A DNA stretch of 26,247 bases from Smithella sp. ME-1. Its GTDB lineage: Bacteria; Desulfobacterota; Syntrophia; Syntrophales; Smithellaceae. Positions within the stretch are counted from its first letter, which is position 1. Each line of letters begins with the position of its first letter. The translations under genes were made by a program, and so were the position numbers. The notes under the pieces are model-generated. The model saw only the letters and a list, made by a program, of their open reading frames with translations, did not search any database and was not told where the DNA came from. Below are positions 1 through 7,873 of this stretch, in pieces. The stretch is taken from assembly GCA_000495415.1 (NCBI GenBank), contig AWGX01000530.1, positions 1 through 26,247 of the forward strand, given 5' to 3'.

Positions 1-26
1 CGGCGCGTTTGGGAAACGCGCCCTAC
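1..26. repeat. GC-rich palindromic repeat, copy 1 (cut by window edge)
   Basis: A perfect 9-bp stem, GGCGCGTTT at 2-10 pairing with AAACGCGCC at 14-22, closes a GGG loop and is followed by CTAC. The core GGCGCGTT / AACGCGCC recurs in the hairpin at 563-593, on the other side of the lipoprotein gene. The GC-rich arms stand out from the AT-rich surroundings. It resembles dispersed intergenic palindromes of the REP type. Membership of a genome-wide family is inference, and the left end may continue outside the window. Confidence 0.55.
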
Positions 27-125
27 CACGCCGTATTGTTATTAAAATATTAGGAAAAAGTTCGGATAGTAATTGTTATATCTTAATATGTTTATAAGAT
101 AACTTGGTTTAGGGAAACTGCACTG

Positions 126-536
126 ATGAAAAAAATTATTATACTTGTTTTTTGTATTATCCTGTCTGCCTGTAGACAATCATATATTATACCGTACCAG
201 CCTAATTCGAATGCTATTGATTCTGCTCAAACAATTGAGCGAATTATCAGATCACAACCACCTGCATGGACTACAGTACCTTATGAAATATCTGTGACAA
301 AAGATTGTATACAAATGAGGCTTGTAAAAGAGCTTCGTAAGCAGAAGGGGGTTGAAGATACATCAATGACCATTTGCTATGAAAACATTGGCAAAGTTAT
401 TCTTTATAAAACGGATATTTGCTATGTGGAGATTTACGATCGTATGAATAATTGGATGTATACGGTTTATTCTTTTGAAGAGAATAATGCTAAAAAATTC
501 ATTGATGCTCTATATACCATGATGAAATCAAAATAG
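126..536 (+). CDS. Small putative lipoprotein of unknown function
   Basis: The 136-residue product starts with a short lipoprotein signal peptide: Lys2-Lys3, a hydrophobic stretch at residues 4-12, then the lipobox LSAC with the acylated cysteine predicted at Cys16. The mature part, about 120 residues, has two further cysteines (within DCIQM and TICYE) and ends in an aromatic, beta-rich segment with a helical tail. That tail loosely recalls a PH-like fold, but this is only an impression. I do not recognise the family. The ATG is preceded by a modest AGGG about 11 bases upstream. The gene is visibly more AT-rich than its neighbours, stands alone on this strand, converges on the acyl-CoA synthetase gene and is flanked by related GC-rich hairpins, which fits an accessory gene. 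Coding status is supported by the clean signal peptide. Confidence 0.7.
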   Translation: MKKIIILVFCIILSACRQSYIIPYQPNSNAIDSAQTIERIIRSQPPAWTTVPYEISVTKDCIQMRLVKELRKQKGVEDTSMTICYENIGKVILYKTDICYVEIYDRMNNWMYTVYSFEENNAKKFIDALYTMMKSK

Positions 537-562
537 AGAATAAATTCGAAGATAGAAACATA

Positions 563-600
563 AAGCGGCGCGTTCGGAAAGAACGCGCCGCTTACTTTTT
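563..600 (+). terminator. Strong GC-rich hairpin with T-run (terminator and repeat copy 2)
   Basis: A perfect 13-bp stem (563-575 with 581-593) closes a GGAAA loop and is followed by AC and TTTTT at 596-600. It lies 26 bases after the lipoprotein stop and between two convergent genes, so it can serve as the intrinsic terminator of the plus-strand gene. The stem core repeats that of the hairpin at 2-22, so it may also be a mobile or dispersed palindrome doing double duty. Confidence 0.65.
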
Positions 601-608
601 GATTTTGT

Positions 609-646
609 CCAGACTTTCATTATTTTTTAAATACAGGAAAATCTGG
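609..646 (-). other. Inverted repeat downstream of the acyl-CoA synthetase gene
   Basis: CCAGACTTTC at 609-618 and GAAAATCTGG at 637-646 form a 10-bp stem with one imperfect position (a G-U wobble in the minus-strand transcript) and an 18-base AT-rich loop. It begins 12 bases past the stop of the minus-strand gene. There is no T-run after it on that strand, so it is at best a weak terminator or an RNA-end stabiliser. Confidence 0.3.
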
Positions 647-657
647 CGTAAAATTTA

Positions 658-2667
658 TTAGTTGGTGTACATTTTTTCGATATCGTCTTTGAATTTCTCA
701 AAAACAATCCTGCGTTTCAGTTTTAATGTCGGTGTAAGCTCGCCTGATTCAACGCTGAAAGGTTTCTCCAGTATTTTATAATACTTTATTTGCTCGTAAC
801 GAGGCAGTGTTTCGTTGACTTCATCCACCTGTTTTTTAAGTAGTTCTTTAACTTTATCATTTTCGATAAGTTCTTTATCGGAAGCAGCAGTAATGCCGTT
901 GTGTTTGGCATAACGCTGAAGTTCCGGAAAATCAGGCACTATTAGCGCTGTCAAGTATTTTCTGGCATCTCCAATCAGGCAGGCCTGATCTACGTAAGGT
1001 TTGGCTGTAATGGCAAGTTCAATGGGATGAGGGGCTACATTCTTCCCGCCCGAAGTGACAAAGAGTTCTTTCTTGCGGTCGGTAATCAGAAGGAAACCGT
1101 CCTTATCAAATTCGCCGATATCACCCGTCTTAAACCAGCCGTCTTCAGTGAATGCCTCGGCTGTTGCTTCAGGTAAATTCCAATATCCTTTGAATACCTG
1201 GGGACCCTTAACCAGGATTTCACCATCCTCGGCGATTTTTTCCTCCGTCCAGATAGCCGGTTTGCCGACGGTGCCTGGTTTGATCTGCAGCTTGTGAGCC
1301 ACCGCATTATAAGCCAGTGAAAGGCTTAATGAGCGAATAGGATTGGTGTAGGGTGACAATCCCTGTGCCTGCTTGGTTACCATCAGATGTACGGTCAGAT
1401 CGATCATTTTGTTCTGGAACCAGCTGGCTTTGCTTACATCGAAATTGCCGGAAAATTCAGGTTCATTAAAATTGATGACAGGTGATGTTTCCGTCAACCC
1501 GTAACCTTCACTGAGCTGAATTCCCAGCGAGCGGATGAATACGCAAACGTCCTTGGAAAGCTTACCTCCACCGGACACCCCCAGCACGACGTGATCCAGA
1601 CCGGCTGTTTTCTTGATTTTGTTGAAAACCAGAATGTTGGCGAGAGCGAATTGAAGCAAATCGGCCTGTCCCATTCTCGTGGCAGTCGCCATGGCATTCG
1701 AGTATTTTTCTCCGAGCTTCATGGCCCATTCAAAAATGGATTGAGTTGTTTTGTTCTGACGTGAGACAATTGATTTAGTCGTGTCGTATATTTTTTCCCA
1801 TAAACGCGGAATGCTGATAACAACGTTGGGCCTGATTTCCAGAAGATTTTTCGGTATTTTTTCGAAACTCTCGGCGAAGACGAGAATGCCGCCCTGCTGC
1901 AGAGCTCCCACGTGATAATCACTTGTTCTTCCGAAAACATGGCACAAGGGCAAATGCACCAGGTGTGTCAAATGAAGACCGAGCACTCTCTGGCGCTTAA
2001 GCAACGTCGAATTAGAGCCCTGATGAAGGTTGGCTACCCAGTTTTTCTGGGTCAGAATCGCCCCCTTCTGCTTTCCTGTTGTTCCTGAAGTATAAATTAT
2101 TGAAGTGACGTCGTCGGGGCCAAAACTATTGATATTTTTTTCTATTTCCTCATCGCTTACTTTTCCTTTGCCTAAAGCAATTACTTCGTCAAAGGTGTAT
2201 ACTCCGTCCGGCTTTGTACCATTCCAGGAGCACATTGTGATAATTTTTTCTATAGGGGTACCATGCGCCTTTGCCTTGAGGGCCATTTCACCTCTGTCCT
2301 GAGAAGAAGCGATGACAATTTTGGATCCGCTGTCTGATGTCATATAACCCAATTCTTCAACAGTTAAAGTGGGATAAAGGGGAACGCCGATAGCGCCACA
2401 GGCTTGAATAGCCTGATCAGCTATTATCCATCTTGGTCTGCTTTCAGAAAAGATTACTATTCTGTCGCCTTTTTTCAATCCTAAAACAATTAATCCCTTG
2501 GCAAGACCAATTGCTTCGTCGCGTGTTTCTTTCCATGTTCGTGAATGCCATTCACTGCTCGGGTCGCCTTTTTTGTCCAACTTAGCCCGAAGAAGTTCGA
2601 CCTGATCTCCATAACGTAAAGCCTGATTATGGAATATCCCGCATAAAGTATCCGTTCTGTAAGCCAT
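658..2667 (-). CDS. Long-chain acyl-CoA synthetase (AMP-forming)
   Basis: The 669-residue protein activates fatty acids to acyl-AMP and then to acyl-CoA, feeding beta-oxidation or lipid synthesis, probably at the inner face of the membrane. The adenylate-forming superfamily motifs are in order: the phosphate-binding loop YTSGTTGKQKG (about 192-202), the adenine motif EGYGLTETSP (387-396), the KTGDIG aspartate motif (513-518) and the hinge region DRKKELFVTSGGKN (530-543). A C-terminal LTPTLKLKR carries the usual catalytic lysine. The ATG has AAGGA 7-8 bases upstream. Oddity: between LTETSP and GTVGKP, where family members usually have about 10-15 residues, there are about 68 residues (397-464) rich in hydrophobic and basic residues. 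The exact chain length of the substrate cannot be read from the sequence. Confidence 0.93.
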   Translation of the reverse strand: MAYRTDTLCGIFHNQALRYGDQVELLRAKLDKKGDPSSEWHSRTWKETRDEAIGLAKGLIVLGLKKGDRIVIFSESRPRWIIADQAIQACGAIGVPLYPTLTVEELGYMTSDSGSKIVIASSQDRGEMALKAKAHGTPIEKIITMCSWNGTKPDGVYTFDEVIALGKGKVSDEEIEKNINSFGPDDVTSIIYTSGTTGKQKGAILTQKNWVANLHQGSNSTLLKRQRVLGLHLTHLVHLPLCHVFGRTSDYHVGALQQGGILVFAESFEKIPKNLLEIRPNVVISIPRLWEKIYDTTKSIVSRQNKTTQSIFEWAMKLGEKYSNAMATATRMGQADLLQFALANILVFNKIKKTAGLDHVVLGVSGGGKLSKDVCVFIRSLGIQLSEGYGLTETSPVINFNEPEFSGNFDVSKASWFQNKMIDLTVHLMVTKQAQGLSPYTNPIRSLSLSLAYNAVAHKLQIKPGTVGKPAIWTEEKIAEDGEILVKGPQVFKGYWNLPEATAEAFTEDGWFKTGDIGEFDKDGFLLITDRKKELFVTSGGKNVAPHPIELAITAKPYVDQACLIGDARKYLTALIVPDFPELQRYAKHNGITAASDKELIENDKVKELLKKQVDEVNETLPRYEQIKYYKILEKPFSVESGELTPTLKLKRRIVFEKFKDDIEKMYTN

Positions 2668-2724
2668 GATTCCATCCTTTCTTCTTGTAAACGATTTTTT
2701 CTTGTGTATATAATCTGCAATTAT

Positions 2725-2750
2725 TAAAAAAAGAGCGTTTGATTGCTCTC
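2725..2750 (-). terminator. Intrinsic terminator after the yhaM-type gene
   Basis: On the minus strand, AGAGC and GCTCT (2745-2749 and 2732-2736) form a 5-bp stem with an 8-base loop. A run of seven Ts follows (complement of the A-run at 2726-2732). It lies about 95 bases beyond the stop of the upstream minus-strand gene and before the acyl-CoA synthetase start, so the two genes are probably separate transcripts. The stem is short. Confidence 0.5.
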
Positions 2751-2842
2751 TAATTATTTTTTATGACGGATGTTTCATAATATCTTTTTTTCTAAAAAAT
2801 CAAGTTTAAATTCATTTATAACCAGACAATCTTGAACAAGTT

Positions 2843-3796
2843 TTATTTCCTTTTGTAAATAAAACGGTCCAAAAAGCGGTTGTAATTTGTCCAGTCAGAA
2901 TCATTATTAGTGGAATCATCGATAAATGTTTGAAAAGCGTTGAATTTAGCATCAAGATCGTCAATGTAATGGACGACAAGCGCTTCCAGAGTCTTTGGAC
3001 GCTTAGGGGAACCGAATTCGAATTCTCCATGATGACTTAAAATAATATGGCGTAATTCCAGAGCTAATTGTTGAGGAAAATCATCAATAGCGGCAATTTT
3101 TTTATTGATCATTTCCACGCCCATAACAATATGGCCTATTAGTCTTCCTTCATCGCTGTAATCTATTATGTGATCGTAAGAAAATTCATATATTTTGCCG
3201 ATATCATGTAGAATTCCTCCGGTAATAACCATGTCTTTGTTGAGAATGGTGTAATGTTCTGATACTTTTTCTAATAAACGTACGACCGAAAGTGTATGTT
3301 CCAATAGTCCACCTAAATAAATATGGTGAAAACCTTTTGCTGCAGGTGCCCGTTGAAAAAGCTCTGCGATTTTCTGATCATGCATAAAAGCATATAGCAA
3401 ATTTTTCAGTGGTTTGGTTTGTATTTTTTCAACGTATGTTAGTATTTCATTAAACATATCAATAACATCGCCTTTGGCTGCGGGCAAATAGTCTGTGGGT
3501 TCGACATCTTCCCAGGCGATTTTTTTTATTTTAATAATAGATATTTGAATGGAGTTTTTGTAATTGGCAGCTTTTCCTTCAATATAAATTACATCACCTT
3601 TTTTAAATTGCTGATCTAATTCGGTCGCGTTATCCCATATCTTGCCGTCAAGTTCACCGGTTTTATCCTTCAGGCGCACATTCAAATAAGGAGAACCTTT
3701 CAAAGAAAAAGCCATATTCTTTTCGGTAGCTAAAAAGGTTGATGCTACCTTATCCCCCTGTTTGATGTCTTTAAGATAAATTTCTTTGGTCTTCAA
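2843..3796 (-). CDS. yhaM: YhaM-family 3'-5' exoribonuclease (OB-fold plus HD domain)
   Basis: The 317 residues match the size of Bacillus YhaM, an exoribonuclease that trims RNA from the 3' end. Residues 1-95 look like a nucleic-acid-binding OB fold (for example YLNVRLKDKTGELDGKIWD at 37-55). Residues about 150-290 form a metal-dependent HD phosphohydrolase domain with His167 (LLEHT), the HD pair His197-Asp198 (GGILHDIGK), His222, His255-His256 (LSHHGE) and Asp279-Asp280. The start is TTG at 3794-3796 with AGGG about five bases upstream. No better in-frame start precedes the OB fold. It lies 171 bases downstream of selB on the same strand. The biochemical role in this lineage is inferred from the family. 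Confidence 0.8.
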   Translation of the reverse strand: MKTKEIYLKDIKQGDKVASTFLATEKNMAFSLKGSPYLNVRLKDKTGELDGKIWDNATELDQQFKKGDVIYIEGKAANYKNSIQISIIKIKKIAWEDVEPTDYLPAAKGDVIDMFNEILTYVEKIQTKPLKNLLYAFMHDQKIAELFQRAPAAKGFHHIYLGGLLEHTLSVVRLLEKVSEHYTILNKDMVITGGILHDIGKIYEFSYDHIIDYSDEGRLIGHIVMGVEMINKKIAAIDDFPQQLALELRHIILSHHGEFEFGSPKRPKTLEALVVHYIDDLDAKFNAFQTFIDDSTNNDSDWTNYNRFLDRFIYKRK

Positions 3797-3967
3797 TTTT
3801 TCCCTGCCTTTCCTGCTGATAAATATTCGTTTATCATCGTTAACGTAACGGGAAAAGTAATTTTTAGAAATTATTCTTCCATTACATATAATAGCGCAGA
3901 TAGATTTTCATTAATGCTTTTACCACATGTTACGACGGAAGCAATGATTCTTTGTAGTATTAATTGC

Positions 3968-5881
3968 TCATATTTTCTCTCTTAAAATGCGATGATCGCC
4001 AACCCGGACAGTAAGTTTGCTCATATCAAAATATTCCATCAGAGGAATTATATATTTACGGGAAAGGCCGGTTAAATCCTTGAAGGTCGCCGGTGTTGCT
4101 TTACCGTCTTTTATCAACATTGCTTTATAATCATTATGTAATTTATTAAACGGTTCGCGGGCGAAGCACAGATCTTCGTTGATTTTAATTAAATCTCCGT
4201 CTTTGAGCATCAGTTTAATAATGCTTTGCGCTTTGGCTCTTTGATCTTTGAAATCGTTGATAACGTCGTTTAAGTTTGGAGGTGTGAGTCCGGCGTCATT
4301 GTAAATCCGGGCAATGTTCTTCCGCAGAGAATCCAGATCATCGGCAAGCTCTATTTTGTGCTCTGCCAGGCGCACGTTGTCTTTATCGCTGACAATGATT
4401 TCTTTTTTAACGAGATTCCGTAATGCCAAATTATAGAGTTTTGTCGATATGGCGTGACCAAGTGTTTCTTTAAGCTGCTCTTTGGAAATGCCTTCCTGCA
4501 AAGGATTCTTTTTATGATGAGCCGCTAGTTTTTTACTGATAAGTTCTTCCAGTTGATTGTAGAAGAAAGCGGATATAACGGTTGTATCTTCACTGTCCAG
4601 CAGAATAGCTTTTCTGGCAGAAAATAAGTTTTCTAACGCTTCACGGATTTTTTTTGTATTTACACCAAGACGAAAATTAAGCCCGCGCAAATTGATACCG
4701 GAAAAACCTGTCCTCTCCATAATTACGGAAATTCGTTCCGGTAGCGGTCCGTTCAGCAATGTATTCAAATCGGCAATTATTTTCTCGTTTTGTCTTTTAT
4801 GTTTTGAGGGCAGGGGATCAATAATACGGCCGCCGCCAATCGTGGTAACCGGAGAATAGCTTCTCAAAACAAAGTGATCGCCGGCAACAACAACATCTTT
4901 ATCAGTCAAAACAAGTTGTGCAAATCCTTTCTGTCCCGGTGTAAGCTCATCTTTATCCAGTAATGTTATACGGGCGATAATTTCGCTTGTTCCTGTGTGC
5001 AACCGAACAAGAGAACGGTTCTTCAGATTTTTTGAATTGGAGGCAAGGAATTCGACAAAGATGTCTAATCTCTGAGATGGCCATACTGTTTTAGGGCGCA
5101 CAAGCACGTTTCCGCGTTCAATGGCCGATTTTTCAATCCCTTGAAGATTTATAGCCGTGCGTTGGCCGGCCCAGACTTCTTCAACCGGCTGATTATGCAC
5201 CTGCAAACCTCTGATGCGGGCAGCGATATTTTGGGGAAGTATCTCTACTTCTTCATTGGATTTAACGTGGTCGGAGACAAGAGTTCCTGTAACAACAGTA
5301 CCGAAACCTTTCATCGTAAACACGCGATCCACCGGCAGCCGGAAAATTCCATCGTTGGCTTTTTCATTGATTTTATTTACTGTTGTATCGATTGCCTTTA
5401 CAAGATCGGGAAGGCCTTTCTGCTTGATGGCAGAAACCGGCACAATCGGTGCGTCTTCTAAAAAAGTGCATTTCAAAAATTCAGTGATTTCAGACTGCAC
5501 TAATTCCAGCCATTCTTCTTCCACAAGATCGATTTTGGTCAAAGCAACAAGACCTTTAGAAATTCCCAAAAGAGAACAAATTTGTAAATGTTCCTTCGTC
5601 TGCGGCATGATACCTTCATCTGCGGCAATAATCATCATGACTAAATCAATGCCTGCCGCTCCGGAAACCATGTTCTTTATGAATTTTTCGTGGCCGGGAA
5701 CATCAACGATACCGAGTGTTTGACCGGAAGGAAGGGCAAGGGAGGCGAAACCAAGTTCAATGGTTATGCCTCTTCTTTTTTCCTCTTTCAAACGATCGGT
5801 GTCTGTTCCGGTGAGTGCTTTAATTAGCGCAGTTTTCCCGTGATCGACATGACCGGCGGTGCCAAGAACGAAATGTTTCAT
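3968..5881 (-). CDS. selB: Selenocysteine-specific translation elongation factor SelB
   Basis: SelB is a GTPase that brings Sec-tRNA(Sec) to the ribosome at UGA codons marked by a SECIS hairpin. The product from ATG 5881 has 637 residues. GTPase motifs are G1 GHVDHGKT (10-17), G2 GITIELGF (38-45), G3 DVPGHEKF (60-67), G4 TKID (115-118) and a G5 VSA. EF-Tu-like domains II and III follow, then a long C-terminal half with the winged-helix repeats that bind SECIS RNA. The frame stays open upstream to a TTG at 5935, which would add 18 residues. I chose the ATG because the G1 motif then sits ten residues from the start, as in other SelBs. selA and selC are not in the window. Confidence 0.93.
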   Translation of the reverse strand: MKHFVLGTAGHVDHGKTALIKALTGTDTDRLKEEKRRGITIELGFASLALPSGQTLGIVDVPGHEKFIKNMVSGAAGIDLVMMIIAADEGIMPQTKEHLQICSLLGISKGLVALTKIDLVEEEWLELVQSEITEFLKCTFLEDAPIVPVSAIKQKGLPDLVKAIDTTVNKINEKANDGIFRLPVDRVFTMKGFGTVVTGTLVSDHVKSNEEVEILPQNIAARIRGLQVHNQPVEEVWAGQRTAINLQGIEKSAIERGNVLVRPKTVWPSQRLDIFVEFLASNSKNLKNRSLVRLHTGTSEIIARITLLDKDELTPGQKGFAQLVLTDKDVVVAGDHFVLRSYSPVTTIGGGRIIDPLPSKHKRQNEKIIADLNTLLNGPLPERISVIMERTGFSGINLRGLNFRLGVNTKKIREALENLFSARKAILLDSEDTTVISAFFYNQLEELISKKLAAHHKKNPLQEGISKEQLKETLGHAISTKLYNLALRNLVKKEIIVSDKDNVRLAEHKIELADDLDSLRKNIARIYNDAGLTPPNLNDVINDFKDQRAKAQSIIKLMLKDGDLIKINEDLCFAREPFNKLHNDYKAMLIKDGKATPATFKDLTGLSRKYIIPLMEYFDMSKLTVRVGDHRILREKI

Positions 5882-5946
5882 ATGTTTGCCTGTTCGATAT
5901 GGATAAATATTTTGTGAAAATAACAAACTCCTCAATTTTTCACAAC

Positions 5947-5976
5947 ATTATAATTTGTTATGTGATTTATCTTGAT
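5947..5976 (-). promoter_or_regulatory. Possible promoter for selB
   Basis: The minus strand carries a perfect TATAAT (complement of 5947-5952) in the divergent gap. The -35 candidate about 17 bases upstream (TCAAGA) is poor. Transcription would start near 5940, upstream of the ATG at 5881, leaving a leader of about 60 bases. Confidence 0.35.
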
Positions 5977-6069
5977 AAAGGCACGTATTAACACGAGAAA
6001 ACAGACGGTGATTTAATGATTGAAAATATCGGCATAAATTGTTAGGCGTATCACATTAAGAGGTTGTAC

Positions 6070-6483
6070 TTGCGTATATTAGGTTTAGATTACGGTGAAA
6101 AGAAAATTGGAGCTGCCATTTGCGATGAATTGGGAATGACAGCACAAGGATTACCCACTATCATCAGAAAAAACAGGAAACATGATTGGGATATGCTGGA
6201 TAATCTTATTAAAAGTTACAATGTTGAAGAAATTGTAATAGGTTATCCTGTTCGGCTTGATGGTTCAGAGGGCATACAGTGTGAAAAAGTAAATCGTTTT
6301 TCAGCACAGTTAAGTAAGAATTATTCCCTGCCGGTTATTAAATGGCCGGAAACACTATCTACCAAAGAAGCTGAAGAAATATTAATCAAATCAGGTATAC
6401 ATTGGAAAAAAAGAAAAGAAAAAATTGATAAACTGGCTGCCTGTCTGATTCTTCAAAATTATCTCGACTCCATCGATAAATAA
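6070..6483 (+). CDS. ruvX: RuvX/YqgF, putative pre-16S rRNA nuclease
   Basis: This RNase H-fold nuclease of the YqgF family takes part in 16S rRNA 5'-end maturation. The 137-residue protein opens with RILGLDYGEKKIG, which carries the first catalytic aspartate (Asp6 with this start). It has VIGYPVRLDGSEG in the middle and ends with KIDKLAACLILQNYL, which carries the last acidic residue. The TTG at 6070 is chosen because AAGAGG at 6058-6063 sits six bases ahead; a TTG at 6064 in the same frame directly abuts that site. Oddity: the usual DER-L-T/S-T motif reads PETLST, keeping only the glutamate of the triplet. It precedes mltG, a common pairing, with a 94-base gap. Confidence 0.88.
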   Translation: MRILGLDYGEKKIGAAICDELGMTAQGLPTIIRKNRKHDWDMLDNLIKSYNVEEIVIGYPVRLDGSEGIQCEKVNRFSAQLSKNYSLPVIKWPETLSTKEAEEILIKSGIHWKKRKEKIDKLAACLILQNYLDSIDK

Positions 6484-6577
6484 TTAAAATTAATTTTATA
6501 TAAAATATGGGAAAAATAAAGTGAAAAAAGACTTGCGATGAGTCAGGCGTTGCGCAGACAGAAAAAGATTAGATAAT

Positions 6578-7660
6578 ATGCAAATGAATAAACTTTTCTC
6601 GTTCACATTTTTTAAAAGCCCCTTTTTTACAAACAGGGTTAGTCGCACTGTAGTGATATCTTTTGCGATTATTCTGCTTTTTCTTGTGCTATTGATGAAT
6701 TACTCAACCAGTTCCATAGATAAAAGAAATGTAAACGTGATCGTTGATATACCGACTGGCTACAGTTTTTTTAAAGTAACGGAAATACTCAATCAGGCGG
6801 GATTGGTCAAAAACCGTGTTTTCTTTTATAGTCTGGCCATAGTAAAGAGAGCCGTACGTTCTATTCGTGCCGGCGAATATGAATTCAACACATCGCTGAC
6901 CCCTGCAGCAATGATTGATAAATTATTACATGGAGAAATAAAAATTCATAAAGTCATTATCCGCGAGGATCTATCGATGCGGGAAATTGCAGCGGTTTTG
7001 GACAAGGAAAAATTGATTAATAAAGAAAATTTTTTTGAGGTAGCGACTGATGAAGAATTTTTGAAATCGCTGGGTATCGAAGCTGATTCCGTAGAAGGGT
7101 ATCTGTTCCCCGATACTTATTTCTTTGATCGTTCGATGAGTACTCGCCAGATTATGAAAATAATGGTTAGTCAGTTTTGGAAAAAAGTTACACCGGGAAT
7201 GATTAAAAGAGCAGGAGAGATGAAATTAGACATTCATAAGTTTGTTACTTTTGCCTCTATTATTGGCAAAGAATCAGGTGACGATGCGGAAAAACCCATG
7301 ATTTCAGCGGTATTTCACAACAGGCTCAGAAAGAGAATGCGCTTACAAAGTGATCCCACAGCCGTTTATGATTTGGATAGTTTTGAAGGCAAAGTCCTGC
7401 GCAGTCATTTGAGAAGAAAATCTCCTTATAATACTTATGTTATAAAAGGCTTGCCGCCGGGTCCCATTGCCAATCCGGGTGTGGCTTCTTTGAAAGCTGT
7501 GCTTTATCCAGCTCCGGTAAATTATCTTTATTTTGTTTCCAAAAAAGACGGTTCACACTTTTTTTCAGCTTCACTGGCTGAGCATAAACGTGCCATAAAT
7601 CGTTATCGATACATTAATAATGAATTAATACAGCAACTTAAAGTGCAAGAACCTAAATGA
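6578..7660 (+). CDS. mltG: Endolytic murein transglycosylase MltG (YceG-like)
   Basis: MltG cleaves nascent glycan strands at the outer face of the inner membrane and helps set strand length. The 360-residue protein has a cytoplasmic basic N-terminus, one membrane segment (about residues 24-41) and a LysM-like region around 50-125. The catalytic YceG domain follows, with VEGYLFPDTYFF (172-183), ASIIGKESG containing the predicted catalytic Glu232, VFHNRL (245-250), LQSDPTAVYDL and LPPGPIANPG (292-301). The ATG at 6578 lacks a good ribosome binding site; an in-frame ATG at 6584 is equally possible. It sits upstream of the division and wall cluster but is separated by a promoter. Confidence 0.93.
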   Translation: MQMNKLFSFTFFKSPFFTNRVSRTVVISFAIILLFLVLLMNYSTSSIDKRNVNVIVDIPTGYSFFKVTEILNQAGLVKNRVFFYSLAIVKRAVRSIRAGEYEFNTSLTPAAMIDKLLHGEIKIHKVIIREDLSMREIAAVLDKEKLINKENFFEVATDEEFLKSLGIEADSVEGYLFPDTYFFDRSMSTRQIMKIMVSQFWKKVTPGMIKRAGEMKLDIHKFVTFASIIGKESGDDAEKPMISAVFHNRLRKRMRLQSDPTAVYDLDSFEGKVLRSHLRRKSPYNTYVIKGLPPGPIANPGVASLKAVLYPAPVNYLYFVSKKDGSHFFSASLAEHKRAINRYRYINNELIQQLKVQEPK

Positions 7661-7803
7661 AAAATAACGAACAAAGTCTTTAATTTTTTAATAAAAATTT
7701 TTATTTCAGCTGTTTTTTTCAATTCAAAAAAAGATCGCCTGTTATTTCCGTATTTCCCCAGTAATTTTAAGTTACTTAACCCTGAAAAAATTAAATTTTT
7801 TGC
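7661..7803. other. AT-rich intergenic spacer between mltG and the dcw promoter
   Basis: About 140 very AT-rich bases contain many A and T runs but no open frame, no convincing hairpin with a T-run and no tRNA-like fold. Such A-tract DNA upstream of a good promoter could act as an UP element, but nothing specific can be assigned. Confidence 0.4.
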
Positions 7804-7832
7804 TTGACAAAGACAATTGTGATCTTTATAGT
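7804..7832 (+). promoter_or_regulatory. Sigma70-type promoter of the dcw cluster (Pmra)
   Basis: TTGACA at 7804-7809 is a perfect -35. After exactly 17 bases, TATAGT at 7827-7832 matches the -10 consensus in five of six positions. It is just upstream of the MraZ repeats and 41 bases before the mraZ start. It is the best promoter seen in the window and probably drives the whole cluster. Confidence 0.8.
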
Positions 7833-7839
7833 TGGCTCA

Positions 7840-7873
7840 GTGGAGTAAAGTGGCTTATCGTGGAGGAAAGTGA
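7840..7873 (+). promoter_or_regulatory. MraZ operator: GTGG repeats with 10-bp period
   Basis: GTGG occurs at 7840, 7850 and 7860, with GTGA at 7870, so all repeats fall on one face of the helix. The larger unit GTGGAG(T/G)AAAGTG occurs twice, at 7840-7852 and 7860-7872. In E. coli MraZ binds TGGG-type repeats spaced by 10 bp in its own promoter. The same arrangement directly downstream of the -10 here supports autoregulation. The last repeats overlap the mraZ ribosome binding site (GGAGG at 7862-7866). Confidence 0.75.

Noticed and set aside
73..100. Possible promoter TTGTTA ... TAAGAT ahead of the lipoprotein gene
   Set aside because: Each box matches the consensus in only four of six positions in a very AT-rich stretch, so the match is not distinguishable from chance.
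3797..3967. Searched for selC (tRNA-Sec) or another small RNA in the gap between selB and the yhaM-type gene
   Set aside because: The stretch is AT-rich, with only a weak GATAAA...TTTATC stem and no T-loop GTTCGA-type sequence or acceptor stem; no RNA gene can be supported.
5214..5723. 169-codon open frame antisense to selB
   Set aside because: It lies wholly inside the GTPase domain coding region of selB, has no recognisable domain and no ribosome binding site of note. The selB frame has unmistakable motifs.
6484..6577. Short frame from GTG 6521 upstream of mltG
   Set aside because: It closes after six codons and has no supporting features.
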